From Heterotrichella gracilis (taxonomy: Eukaryota > Sar > Xanthophyceae > Tribonematales > Xanthonemataceae): a stretch of DNA of 64,000 nt. Of this stretch, positions 1 through 11,638 are shown piece after piece; positions within the stretch are counted from its first letter, which is position 1; every line of letters begins with the position of its first letter. Location of the stretch: positions 205,443 to 269,442 of the forward strand of contig JAULBX010025164.1 of assembly GCA_032358255.1 (NCBI GenBank). Reading direction: 5' to 3'. The notes beneath the pieces were generated by a model. It was given only the letters and a program-made list of their open reading frames with translations, did no database searches and was not told the origin of the DNA. The position numbers were made by a program, and so were the translations under genes.

Positions 1-1897
1 CCAGGAATACGAAAAACTTTATCACCCACCACCCCGTAGCGTACATGACATCACTGCAAACAACCTTGTGGACCAACGTGGTCAGTTCCTCACACACTGT
101 GGCCAAGAAATACGGCACAATGCCCCATCCCTTTTCCATATGCCCTATTGGAACCGGTACTCTCCTACATCCGAACGTTCCAACGCTCTACTGGCCAGTT
201 CAAGTTATGGGATAGGCCTATCTTGGGAAGGCAACAGCTGTGCAACTCTAACAAGAAACGATCAGTGAGTTATTACAACCACAAGGGCGAGTACGCACCG
301 TGGACTGAGGTCCTTGTGGGGTTTACGCTGCTTGTTGACCGGCTCCCGAGCTGTCAGTCATCGGCCATTGACCCAGTGACCACTGCATGCTCCAGTTATT
401 ACTGCTGTATCGACGCTGCTCACGTCCTGTGCAGCTTTGGAAGAGTTTTTCAGCCTATCACCAACGTGGGAATCTGTTGTTAAAAGCAGAGCAAGGCAGA
501 CTTCTGAAGAGATGGGAAGGCTTCACAGGTGTTGGAATAATGAAATGAAACGAAAACGAGGTGTTTGGCGCCAAAACAAATATGCATGATGTTACAACAG
601 TTGTCAAGATCTATCTATTTGTCTTGCAAGAATCTGAAAGTGAGTTCAGGGTTACAAGGATAGCCTGTTTCCGCAGCTGCAGTCTGTTGCACCAGACCCC
701 ACCTTCGCAGACAACACATCCCTCATCACGGAGCTTGGTACGAAATCAGACAAGAAGGTACGCCTGACTTGAAGGTTCACTGTGGACTCTACAGGGCCGC
801 GGTCATCTGTGTAATTTGCAAACGAATGTAGCAAGTGGGGCGTGTTGACGTGCTTGCTGTCCCTCTAGTGCTTTGTTGGTACATGTCATGTGTGGGGAAC
901 GAGGGCAGAGGCTAGGACCCCCCAGTGGCTAGGAAGGGTTACGCTACTCGAATTCTTCGTGCGTAGTACCTCCTGTTACTTTCTGTATGGGCTTACCTGG
1001 GTGGGCCTTAGATTACGTGCTCTGATCGCCGATCGCACAATATTTTGTTGAGGGTGCAAGCAGTACATTTAGCCACCAGACTGAAGGCCTTGCCTATCCT
1101 CTGCTGGTGTACATTTGACACCCTCTGCGTCTGTTTGCTATGTTGCTACAAAGCACTTGGGAGTAGCTTGGGGTCCTTGTTGCCAGAAACCCTTGCAATG
1201 CATGCATGCATGTCTAAGTTGCCCTTGCCACTGATCCCGCATACCCACGAGAGGTAGCTTCTGCATGACCGAACCAGGAGTCGCAACATACTGGAAATGA
1301 GATACTAGCAAGCTCCCCCACTCACGCAGCTCACCTGCAGCATGGCACAACCTACTTGAGACCAGGACAACTAGGGAGCGTGCAGGTCACAGCCACCTGG
1401 ACAGCCACAGCAGGCGCAGCTAACAGTAACCTGGGGAAGCAACCTCAGCCTCAGGCAAGGATACCTGGAACCCACACGCCGCGCACTGGTTATGCAGCTA
1501 GTGCCCTGTGTTGACCCATCGCTGTGGGCGCCATCCTGAAACACCTTGCTTACACCTAGGTTCCCGCTATTCACTTGTGACACCTTGCGCTTCGGTAGCA
1601 CCTTCATGGTGCACCACACTTGCCTGCCGCTGGGTTATTTGCGCACTGCACAGTAGATCCCTACAGCAGCACCCTCATTCCAACATCCGCTCGTCAGTTT
1701 CTGCCCAGTGCCTTCCCTGTCTGAATCCCCGCCAAAACACCGCCGCAAGATCTCTGCAGTCCCCACTGCCCCCCGCCAGGGGCAGTACCTATTACCCATA
1801 CCACCTGCACATCCCCCACAACCACCCACATGCCCTTTTCCCCCACATCCTTTACCGCCCCCCTACCACAGGCCACGCCACCCACAGCTTGCCACAA
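1..1897. other. Intergenic and 5' flank, no gene recognised
   Basis: I find no conserved protein on either strand. Open frames here are short and lack recognisable motifs. The stretch at about 1640-1895 is C-rich and reads as proline-rich in several frames, which fits a 5' untranslated leader of the methyltransferase gene starting at 1898. A GCATGCATGCATG-type run lies near 1197-1211; the same short motif recurs in other intergenic parts of the window (near 23240, 28900, 43090 and 43405). Confidence 0.5.
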
Positions 1898-4800
1898 ATG
1901 GTTTCCCGCGTGCTGCGCCGCGGCAGGCAGGAGGAAAACGAGCCAGTCCTAGTGGCCGCAAAGGAGCTTGAAACAGGTGATATGCCATATTGTTTATAAT
2001 TAAGGGTATCTGCACTTTCCTCGTAAACCACCCTTTCTCGGGAAACAGGTAATTTCATATGATCAAAGCTGATATTGGTATCATTTTCCCCATTGTGAAC
2101 CGCGTTGGTTTAGGAACTGGCAAACCCAGAACCAGGAGTTTATATGCAAACCAATTTGCATAATTGATTTGGTGAAGTCCTCCTGCCAGAACCTAGCTCA
2201 AACTTGCATAATTCCTTTCTGCGCGGATTTTGCAAACTCAGATCAGCATAATTTTCCTGCTGCAGAGCCTTCGGATGAGGAGACAGGGGGGCAAGTCAGG
2301 GAGAAGCGCAGCGTGTCGCGGCGCTGGCGATCGGGGCCGGAGGGCGCGCCCCAGGCCGCCAACCCCTGCTATGGCGTGGCCCTGGTGGTCATGTTCATCA
2401 TGGTGCTTGTCATCTTTGTGCAGCTGAACCACCACCACATCGCGTCGGTGGGCAACACGCTGCAGGTGGGTGTGGTGGAGGTGGTGAGGCGGCGGTGGTG
2501 GTGGGTGGGTGATGGCGGTGGTGTCAGGGTGCGTCTCCCAGCGCGCTAGTCGCTGCTGTGGGTGGCGTTGGTGGTCATGTTCATCATGGTGCTGGTCGAA
2601 TTTGTGCAACTCAACAACCTCCACCTCGCGTCGATGGGCAACACGCTGCAGGTGGGTGGCGGTGGTGGGTGGGTGGGTGATGGTGGCGGTGCCGGGGAAC
2701 CTCCCTGTGCCCTCCAAACTGTTTCAACCTCGCCTGATGGCCATTAATGTTCCCTCCCTTTCTGCAGTCGCTGGAATCTCTCTGCGCCAATGGCGTAAAC
2801 CCCAAGGCAAACATGCAGCAGGCACCGTAACCTGCTCGCTCTTATTTCCCATTGAATTGTGTTTCCTCCCCTCCTGCAGTCGCTTGTGTCTCTCCGCGTG
2901 AATGGCACCAACCCCCAGGCGGAAGCCCAGCAGGCACTGGCGGAGCTCGAGCAGCTGGTGGGGGAGCAAGGGGGGCCAAACAGCAAGCAGGTGAGGAGGG
3001 GGGAGGTGGAGATGGCTGGGATTGGGGGTGTTGGGTTCGGTTGTGTTGGGTGAAGGGGGTGTCGTCTGGGTCTTGACTACATGGACCAGGTTGTCCAGGG
3101 GTTCAGGGTTTAGGGTTTGAGGTTTAAGGTCTTGGGTGTGGCACAACTACCACCCACAATTTATGGCTCTCATTTCCCACCATCACCACCACCACCACCA
3201 CCACCACCACCACCACCACAACCCACCCACGGGCCCAACAGCTCCTCTCCCGCCTACAAGCCAGTCTGCTGCAGCAATGAAGCACCATGGGCCAGGTGGT
3301 TCAGGGTGTAGGGTGTAGGGTATGTTCATGGGCCACCACCGCTGCCCACTATTCTACCTCCCATTACCCACCACCACCACCACCCCGCAGGCCCAACAGC
3401 TCCTCTCCCGCCTACAATCCAGCCTGCAGCAGCAATCGGGCGACATGGTGCGCAGCCTGGAAGCGCTGCATGCAATAGTGTCCAAGGTGGACCCCAATGC
3501 GACCAATGGCGCGGATGTGGGTGTGGATGTGCTTCGGGACAGGGCCACCAGCCGGGTGGGGGACATGGTGACGGAGATTCAGGAGCTGAAGAGTGGGGTG
3601 CGTGGGGGGAGGTGGCAGGGATGGGGGTTTTGGGGAGGATGTGTGCTCGAGTGGGGACATGCCATCCAGCATGAGTGGATTGTGACATTGACATGCATAC
3701 AAGCAAGAATGCATTGTGATGGTGCCATGCATGCATTGCAGCGAGAGTGCAGGTCCGCAGGGTGGGCAAGGTGGTACGCACTTCATACCCACTGCACTGC
3801 AGTGAGAGGCTACCCGCACGGCGCCCCCCATCTCCAGGCACAGTGCAGCCGCAGCACAGAAACCCTACCAAGCATTCCATCTTGTCCACTGGATCTGCTG
3901 AAAATTATATCAAAAGGCAAACCTGCATGCTTTCAGTAACCCACTTCCGTTATTTGGGTATTGGAAACATGGTGGTGGACGCGGCTCCAGTGGCAATGTC
4001 CTTGACAGAGGCACCATCGGCATGCTGGGCACCAACACGTTTCTGTCTTTTACCCATTGTTGAACTATGTTAATATATATATCTTGTTTTGCATTTTTGC
4101 AGCAGATCCAGTGCGACTCCAACGGCAACGCCCTGGACGGCGGCACCATCCGCATGCTGGGTGACAACATGTCTGCTTTTTTTCCAAGTGATTTTTTATT
4201 CATATTAATGTTTTTCTTCTGTAATTTTGCAGCAGATCCAGTGCGACTCCAACGGCAACGTGCTTGACAGCGGCACCATCCGCATGCTTGGCACCAGCAC
4301 GCAGCTCACCCAATCCTCACTGGTCAGCGACGACCAGCACGGCCAGGTGCTGGTCATGTACCCAAAGAACGACGAGTACTACAAGGTGAGGAAAACCCTA
4401 ATGAAAACCCTAATGTGGCTGGAAACCCTAAATTGGCCGGAAACCCTAGGTGCCTCAGTCCCCCCTGTTTAGCGACGACCAGCACGGGCAGGTGCCGTCA
4501 TGTACCCAAAGAACGACGAGTACTACAAGTGAGGAAAACCCTAGGGTGGGGTGTCGGGCGGAAACCTTGCTCTAAGATTTTGAGTGAGAATCCTTGCGAG
4601 TGCTTATGCGTCTGTCCATATTGCATCTTGCATCCACACTGCCACACCCCACACCAGCATCAACAGGATGGGGAGCCGCCTCACCCGGGACTTGCCTATG
4701 CTCTTGCGGGCTGCGGCAGGCTTTCTTCATCACTAATCTGCTATACACCCATACCCACACCCACACCCACATCCGATTACCTCCCCTCTGCAGCCGCAAC

Positions 4801-7800
4801 TTGAGCAGGGTTTCCCCCCTGAGCCGGAGCTCCTGCGTCAGCTGATGACATGGGTCACCCCCGGGTCTGTGGTGGTGGATGTGGGGGCGGGCTTCGGCAT
4901 ATACAGCCTATTCTTTGCAAAGGCGCTGGGCCCCGCGGGCAAGGTGTACGCCTTCGAGCCGCAGCGCAGCAGCTTCAACGTGCGTGGGAACCCTGGGAAA
5001 CCCTAAACATGCGTATGCCTTTGCGCCGCATTGCAGCAGCTCCAGCCTTCCAAGAATGAATACGCTTTAACCCTTTTCCTTGGCAAGCGCTGGTGCGACA
5101 CCTGCTGCTGCCAACATGCTCTTCCCAGGCGGTTCGAAACCCCAGCTCAAACCCTAGCAAAACCCCGAACTCCTCTGGTGCAGCAGCCCACCGCCAACAT
5201 GGTCCTCACCAACATCATGACCATCCACACCCAGCACATAAGCCCCACCAAACCCTACAAAACCCTTAGACCCCATGTGGCACCTGCTGCCTGTCAACAT
5301 GCTCATCCCAGGCGGCACGAAACCCCAGCTCAAACCCTAACAGTACCCTCATCCATGTGGAGCAGCTGCTGACCGCCAACATGGTCCTGAATGACATCAT
5401 GAACATCCACGCGGAGCACATCCCCGTCAACCGTTTCAAGTCCTAACAAATACCCTACCAAACTCTGAACCCCCCTGAACCCTGTCATCATCATACATCC
5501 AACTCAGAAACCCTAGCAACACCCCGAACTCTTGTGGTGCAGCTGCTCACCGCCAACATGGTCCTGAATGACATCATGAACATCCATGCGGAGCACATCG
5601 CCATTGGCCACAAGATCACCACCATCACCATGGCGGCTACTGCAAGTGACGGGCAGAGCCAGGGGCTAAACCCAGCGCAGGTGGGTGTTGGGGTGTGGGT
5701 AGGGCATGTGTTTGTATGTCGGGTGTTTGGGAGGGAGGCAGTTACAAATTAATACTAGAGCATTTTGCAGTGGGTATGTAATGCCAAGGGGAGAGGGATT
5801 CTAGCCCTTACTCACGCCCCCAGCAATCCACCCATTTGGCCCCGTTTAGCCTACCCACTTGTGCCACCCCAGTTTGAAACCCCCAACTCCTACCACCCTG
5901 TCCTCCTGCATACCCTGTCCCACGCCTCCAAGTTCATCTATGGTGGGATCGAAATACGCCCCGGCGGCAAGCCCGTGAACATTGTCCTTTCTGGCCCCTA
6001 TTTGGCTGGCCCCTGACCCTTTACTCCATGTATTTTCCCCCTTTTGGCCCACTCCTCCCACTTCATGTTGCCCCTCAAAATGACCCCCTCCCTCTCCCCT
6101 CCAGGCCCTGTCCCACGCCTCCAAATTCAACTACGGGGGGATCGAAATAGGCCCCGGCAGCGAGCCCGTCAACATGGTCAACCTGGATGTCATAAGCCCT
6201 GTTGACCAACCCTCCAACCCCTTCAAAATTTTCCTTGTTTTGGCCCTCTAGCTTCCTCCATTTGGCCCTCCATTTGACCCTCCAATTGACTCCCACAGGC
6301 CCTGTCCCACGCCTCCAAATTCAACTACGGGGGGATCGAAATAGGCCCCGGCGGCGAGCCCGTCAACATGGTCAACCTGGACGCTATGGGCCTGAGCGGG
6401 GTGAGCCTGCTGCGGGTGGATGCGCAAGGGGGCGAGGGGCTGGTGCTGTGGGGGGCGCGGGAGACCATCAAGAGCCAGCGCCCGGTCATCAGCTATCCCA
6501 CGCGGGGCAAGACCCTGGGCGCGGTAAGGGCACACAGAATGAGTGGCTATGTCAACACACACAAAAAAAGAAGACCAATGGCTGGTTTTAAGTGCTGCAG
6601 CGCATGGCTACTTAATGCATCAGTCTCTGTTGGGTGTGGTGTGGGCTGTTTTGTGTCTACCGAGCTGTTTGCATTTCAAGGGCCGGCGGTCATCAGCTAC
6701 CCCACGCGGTGCAGCACAAACATTGGTGTGGAACAAAAGCGATTCGTCCAATGTGCTCTTACCGCCCCAGCGCCTCTCCACCTACCCGCCCCGCACATGC
6801 TGCCACCTCCCATCTCCCCGTTGTATTCAATAGTGTTTCGATTATATCACTTTCTATCAGTGAATGATAGCCACCTTTCAAACGAGCAATTTCCTTGTTA
6901 GTGTTTAAATGTCAACCAAGTTGACACACTCGCTGAGGCTGGGGATCATGACATCACCTCCCTCAGGATGCAGCACTGAACCTACAACCCACCCCCCACC
7001 GCAGGACATCATCGCCCACTTTGACATCCCCGCCGAGACCGCTTCTCCGTACACACACCCGCACACAAACTCCACCACCTTCCCCCCCTCACCCCCCACC
7101 CCCCTCCGCAGGACATCATCGCCCACTTTGACATCCCCGCCGAGGCCGCCGATTTTGACGTCACCTCCCTGCTCAAGATGCAAGACTATGTGCTGTTTAA
7201 TCCCGATGAGCACAACGTGGTGCTGGTGCCACTGGAGCGCCTACCCAAGGACATGCGTGCAGCTGCTATCAAGCAGAAGGAGGAGATTTTAGCGGCCCAG
7301 AAGAAGGTGAGAGGGGATTCGCGAGGGTTGTGAGGTGTTGTAGGGTGTTTTCCGAGAGTTTTGGGGTAAATGTGGTGTGTTGGTGCCCCTGGTGCGGTTG
7401 CCTGAGGACATGCGCGCAGCTGCTATCAAGCAGAAGGAGGAGATCCTGGCTGGGCAGAAAAATGTAAGAGGGGTTTAGCGATGGCTGTGGGTTGTTTCTA
7501 GAGGGTTCAGGGTGTTTTACGAGGGTTTTGGGACACAATTGTGGTGTGCTGGTGCCACTGGAGCGCCTGCCGGAGAACATGCGCGCCGTTGCCATCAAGC
7601 AGAAGGAGGAGTTACTGGCGGCGCAGAAGAAGGTGGGCGGCGGTGTGGCAAGAGTTGTGGTTTGTTTTAGAGAGGTTAGGGTCTTAGGGTATTTTATGAG
7701 GGTTTTGGGGTACCCGTGGTGTGCCGGTGCCTTGTTGTAGCTGCCAGGCAGATGGAGGAGATCCTGGCGGCGCAGAAGAAGGTGGGCGGTGGCATGGCGA

Positions 7801-8945
7801 GGGTTGTGGGTTATTAGAGGGTTTTGGGGTAACATACGAGGGTTTTGGGGTAACCTACGAGGGTTTTGGGGTAACCACGGTGTGCTGGTGCCCTGGAGCG
7901 GCTGCCGGAGGGCATGCGCTGTGAGGAGGTCAAGGATTGTTTTGCAGGTACAGCATTGCAGTGCCAGTTGGTTGACTGTATGGTGATCAGGAGTGACAGG
8001 AAAAGGGGGCACACCTTGCTGTTGAAATGATTTTTTATCTTGTTGCTTTTCATTTTTCCCTGACAACATATACAGCTTCTTGCCGCTACCTGGTGGCCAG
8101 GCACTATTGGTTGCTTGACTGAATTTTGTGTGTGCCACAGGCTGAGGAGGATGCTAAAAAGAAGGGGGGTGACGCCAAGAAAAAGAGCAAGGACGAAGCA
8201 AAGAAAAAGCAGCAGGAGGAGGAGCAGAAGAAGAAGGAGGCGGAGGATAATAATAAGAAGGACGAGGAGGAAAAGAAGAAGCAGGAGGAGCAGAAAAAGA
8301 AGGACGAGGTGGGAATCTGCTTGCCTAGTGGGAAAACAGGGGAATGGAGCTATTTTGTTTGCATTTTGAATGTTAAAAATCGTTCCTCCCGGGTGTTGCA
8401 TGTGGTCTGCAGACTGCTGGGAGGATCATCATTGTTCTGTTGTGCTGGTAGCGCTGTAGTATGGCTCCCAGGAAATTGAACCATTTTGCTTGGGAGATGC
8501 CCAGGTCCTCCCACATTGTGGCAATTTTTCAAGAAACATTGAAAATATGGCGCTGACCTGCTTACCCTTCTGTAGGAGCAAAAGAAAAAGGATGAGGAGC
8601 AAAAGAAAAAGGATGAGGAGCAGAGGAAAAAGGATGAGGCGGACAAGAAAAAGAAGGACAAGGAGGAAAAGAAGAAGCAGGAGGAGCAGAAAAAGAAGGA
8701 CGAGGTGGGGAGGATGAGATGGTTTTCAATTTTTGTGTTGCTCTGGTATGCCTCCCCGAGATTGGGTGCCAATCCCAGCACGCGCACATGGTTCGCTCGC
8801 TCACTCTGTTTATATCTGGCATGCATTCGCATTAAAAAAGGGAGACAGTTCTGTCCAAATGTATGGGCTTTTCATCGCTATTCTGTCATTTACCTTCCAG
8901 GAACAGAAAAAGAAGGATGAAGAGAGTAAGAAGAAGCAGGGCTAA
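1898..8945 (+). CDS. Membrane-anchored FkbM-family SAM methyltransferase with Lys/Glu tail
   Basis: Twelve exons join in frame to about 611 aa: 1898-1976, 2266-2465, 2880-2990, 3391-3597, 4233-4385, 4794-4979, 5543-5680, 6299-6523, 7112-7306, 8141-8308, 8576-8704, 8901-8945. Residues about 63-80 form one hydrophobic segment after a basic stretch, so a type II (Golgi/ER) anchor is likely. SAM motif I, VVVDVGAGFG, lies at about 276-285 and is followed by the acidic-end motif VYAFEPQ. The LLRVDAQGGEGLVLWGA stretch in exon 8 matches the FkbM core (I-K-I-D-x-E-G-x-E). FkbM enzymes usually O-methylate sugars or lipids; the substrate here is unknown. From about residue 490 the chain becomes EQKKKDE-type repeats to the TAA. 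Intron 1 is phase 1; all later introns are phase 0, so every internal exon from 3 onward is a multiple of three. The ATG at 1898 is the first in frame with exon 2. Family call is firm; the role is inferred. Confidence 0.82.
2561..2651 (+). repeat. 3' echo of methyltransferase exon 2 (transmembrane exon)
   Basis: This intronic copy repeats the 3' part of exon 2: the hydrophobic segment (MFIMVLV), the NTLQ end and the donor GTGGGTGG. It lacks the exon's 5' half and an obvious acceptor. It lies just downstream of the intact exon. Confidence 0.8.
2761..2825 (+). repeat. 5' echo of methyltransferase exon 3
   Basis: The CTGCAG acceptor and the first ~58 nt of exon 3 are repeated just upstream of the intact exon (2880-2990). 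The copy reads SLESLCANGVNPK against SLVSLRVNGTNPQ in the real exon, then runs into a stop. Confidence 0.8.
3181..3279 (+). repeat. (CAC)n tract followed by 5' echo of exon 4
   Basis: A CAC/CCA trinucleotide run (about 3181-3221) is followed from 3231 by a copy of the first ~45 nt of exon 4. The intact exon at 3391 is preceded by a shorter CCA run too, so the duplicated unit included the intron tail. The poly-His frame across the tract is not a gene. Confidence 0.7.
3981..4168 (+). repeat. Two 5' echoes of methyltransferase exon 5
   Basis: Copies at about 3981-4041 (degraded) and 4103-4168 (near identical) repeat the opening of exon 5 (QIQCDSNGN..LD.GTIRMLG). The second copy keeps the TTTTGCAG acceptor. 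The intact exon is 4233-4385. Confidence 0.85.
4471..4534 (+). repeat. 3' echo of methyltransferase exon 5
   Basis: The last ~60 nt of exon 5 (SDDQHGQV..YPKNDEYYK) and its GTGAGG donor context are repeated downstream of the intact exon, with a 1-nt loss at the junction. Four AAACCCTA words lie between the exon and this echo. Confidence 0.85.
5181..5430 (+). repeat. Two 5' echoes of methyltransferase exon 7
   Basis: Copies at about 5181-5240 and 5361-5430 repeat the start of exon 7 (LLTANMVLNDIMNIHAEHI). Both keep a GTG(C/G)AGCAG-like acceptor edge. The intact exon starts at 5543. AAACCCTA words separate the copies. Confidence 0.85.
5911..6193 (+). repeat. Two 5' echoes of methyltransferase exon 8
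   Basis: Copies at about 5911-5992 and 6101-6193 repeat the first 80-90 nt of exon 8 (LSHASKF.YGGIEI.PGG.PVN). The second is almost identical to the intact exon at 6299 and keeps the CCAG acceptor. Confidence 0.87.
6681..6710 (+). repeat. 3' echo of methyltransferase exon 8
   Basis: About 30 nt matching the end of exon 8 (PVISYPTRG) recur downstream of the intact exon, then diverge. Confidence 0.65.
7001..7051 (+). repeat. 5' echo of methyltransferase exon 9
   Basis: An acceptor (CCGCAG) plus the first ~45 nt of exon 9 (DIIAHFDIPAE) are repeated upstream of the intact exon at 7112. Confidence 0.85.
7380..7921 (+). repeat. Cluster of four 3' echoes of methyltransferase exon 9
   Basis: Copies at about 7380-7468, 7539-7634, 7718-7784 and 7881-7921 repeat the end of exon 9 (LERLP..MRA.AIKQKEE.LAAQKK). 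The first three still end at a GT donor; the fourth is only a fragment. Between them, GAGGGTTTTGGGGTAA-type spacer is itself repeated. This is the deepest 3' echo cluster in the gene. Confidence 0.85.
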
Positions 8946-11638
8946 ATCACTAAGAAGGAGGTGCGACCAGAAAAGCAGCAGGTGCGCACTTGTGTGTGGC
9001 GCGTTCCATTGTTATTATGATGTGCTGCAAGTATAAACCACCGGTTCATCATATAATTGGCAAATGAAGTTGGAGATTAAATCGTAGACTGTATTGTATG
9101 TTTCCCATGCAATGGCTGTGTGCTGGCGCAGTGATGAGTGCGCACCTTCAATGGGGTACCAGGCAGCGGTGCTATGGCATGCAGCGAGTGGCTGGCCGCC
9201 AGTAGCCTTGAAGGAGTGCGCCGCCCTGGCAGGAGTGCGGTCCGCTTCAAGTGATGGCGCCAACCCTACCCCCTCTCAAGCAGCTTGGCCCATGACCTGG
9301 TCATGGGCGTCCGGCATGGGGCTATGGATATGCCAACGGCCGCCATGTTCAGGGTTTGGGGTGCACCCAGTGCAACCTGCTTTGCGTCGACTCTGTACGG
9401 TCAAAGTCGGCCTGGCAGTGCCTACTAGCCTCAAGCTGGCAGCCTGTGGAGCGGCTCAGTGGTTTATTGAATCATAGAAAAACAAGTGACTCGAGATTTT
9501 GAATGGATGATTTATATAGCACTTTAATCTGTACGTGTGAATCATTCAATGGTTGTGACCCTTAATTTCAGGATCAAGACTTACAGTTACAGCTGAGCTC
9601 ATGTGAATTGGCAATTCACATGAGCACCGGGTGGCACCGGGTGTTACAATATGTCGTGCGGCTATCGGTACCCGTGGTTGGATGCTCCATAATTGTATTT
9701 AATTTATTAGTCATTATCATATTATTATTGGAATTAGTCAATCCAATAATAGTTAACGCCGCGTTAATTGAGGCTCACACTGTAGGTCGCTCCGAGCCAT
9801 GGCGTGCCGCATAGTAATACTATGACTCATGGCGGACGGCCGGCATCAATATCATGAACACACACTGAGTGCGCATCGATGATCATCGGTGACGTGACGG
9901 CAGGGCCCTGGCGATGGCAATGCCTGTACAATGCCTGGAGCCTTGACTTCCAAATTGGCAGCACCTGCTCCAAGACTTGTCACAACGGTATTTCGAGCTT
10001 TACTTCATATTATGCAAAAGATCCCGGGGCCCAAGTCAGGGGCTGTCCAGTAAATGTATTGCAGTTTCAATTTGAAAGTTAAATCAGATCACAGACCTCG
10101 CCATTGGCAACCTGTCCATCACACGGCTTCAAAACACCACAGGTCACGAGGCTCAGCACCCTTATTGCTGTCGTACACATACAGCAAGCCGCGCCCACCG
10201 GCCACTTAGTCTACTTTTTTTCAAGCGTTTCTCATACGTTGCCACTTACCCTACCAATGGTATGGTAGCATGGCATGGTAGCTGGCACAGAAAAGCCACA
10301 CTGTCAGCCGAACCAATCCCCCAGGCCACACACGAGGGGGGGCGCAGCCCTACTCAAATCATGGCCAAAGCTCTACATCAATCACGCGAGCTGCTGGAAA
10401 CCATGAGCCTGCAACACAGCCGATGCACGAAAAGGTGTGCATTTGCTTGCTGCAAGGGCCCCAGCGCCTAAAAAGCCCCCCATACCCCCAATTTCTTTCA
10501 CTGAACTCAAATGGTGGCCAGGCATGCTGATGCGAGGCTGTAAATGCACGTCTATCCAGTACACAAGGACAAATGGTGCCAGCAGGGTGCTTGCTGACAG
10601 GAGACAGCTTGAGTAAAAAAACACACACAAGCGCATCCAGAAATGCTGTGGAACACAAAGCGAGGGTCACTCCACCGCACAGCCAAACCCTCGACCTCGA
10701 CTGAGGGTGTCACAGGAAACGAGGCGCCTACTGCACACCAGCAAGACAGAAACTCTCTATGCAGAGCCGGGGTAGCCTGCTCACAAGGAATCACTTGAAA
10801 AGGAAGCGCACCCAGGCGGGTTGAAAATGTTTATTGTGAAGGGGATATGAAGCCACATGGGGTTGCCAGCTGCCAATGGGGCGGGTAAGAAAAATGGTGC
10901 CCGACGGCGGCGGCTATTCCGACAGCTCTGCCAGTATTAAGGGACAAAGAGGAACTATACAAGTGCGGACCAATGCACGGGCATGGGGGCACAACACAGG
11001 CGGGGAAAAGCTACAAACAACGCTGCTAGGGGCACGCCACTCGTGCCAAGGGGACAAAAGGGTGGCTGCCACAAAGGGGGGCACACACATATACAAGTCA
11101 CATACAAGGCTATGGTACAGGACACGTGTGCGGTTCAGGCCAACTTTCACTGCACGCACACAGCTCCCAGGCCCTCAAACCACAATTGGGGTTTAGGATT
11201 TAGGCCCCCGAAAAACGCTGGGGAATCAAGTCTCAAATACCAAGCAAAACACAGTTGCATCAACCAGTCTTCTACAACAAGTATACAAACCTACCAATTC
11301 TACCAATTCCGACAAGTACACAATTATCTACTACGATCTTCGCTACCAATCAATCTTCTCATCAAATCCAAATTCATCGTACACAGTCTCCTGATATATC
11401 ATACACCGAGCCCAGCTTCACCACTTTCTAAGCCGCCGCTTCCTACCAAATGGAAGCTCCGTCATTGCTGGCCAGTTTCAGGCCAGCTGAAAGTATACCA
11501 CCCGGGCATCCGCCATCCACCTCCACTCAGCTTGGCGCCTCACGCCATGCCACACACCCCGCCCGTCACAAGGCCGCAGGCTCACCACTGCTGCAGCACA
11601 GCCAATTGTGGACAGGCGCCGACCCCATCCCCCCTCGG
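8946..11638. other. Intergenic between convergent genes 1 and 2
   Basis: No coding region is recognised. The interval must hold the 3' UTRs of the methyltransferase (+) and the RelA/SpoT gene (-). It includes the palindrome cluster at 9597-9824. I could not place polyadenylation sites with confidence. Confidence 0.5.
9597..9824. repeat. Cluster of short perfect inverted repeats
   Basis: Four hairpin-capable palindromes lie within 230 bp: 13-bp arms with a 3-nt loop at 9597-9625; 10-bp arms (TATTATTGGA / TCCAATAATA) at 9723-9751; TTAACG/CGTTAA at 9753-9767; CATAGT/ACTATG at 9810-9824. No transposase or flanking direct repeat was found, so identity as a miniature element is unproven. Confidence 0.6.

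Noticed and set aside
3136-3318. Poly-His or poly-Pro open frame
   Set aside because: It is an artefact of the (CAC)n microsatellite in an intron of the methyltransferase gene.
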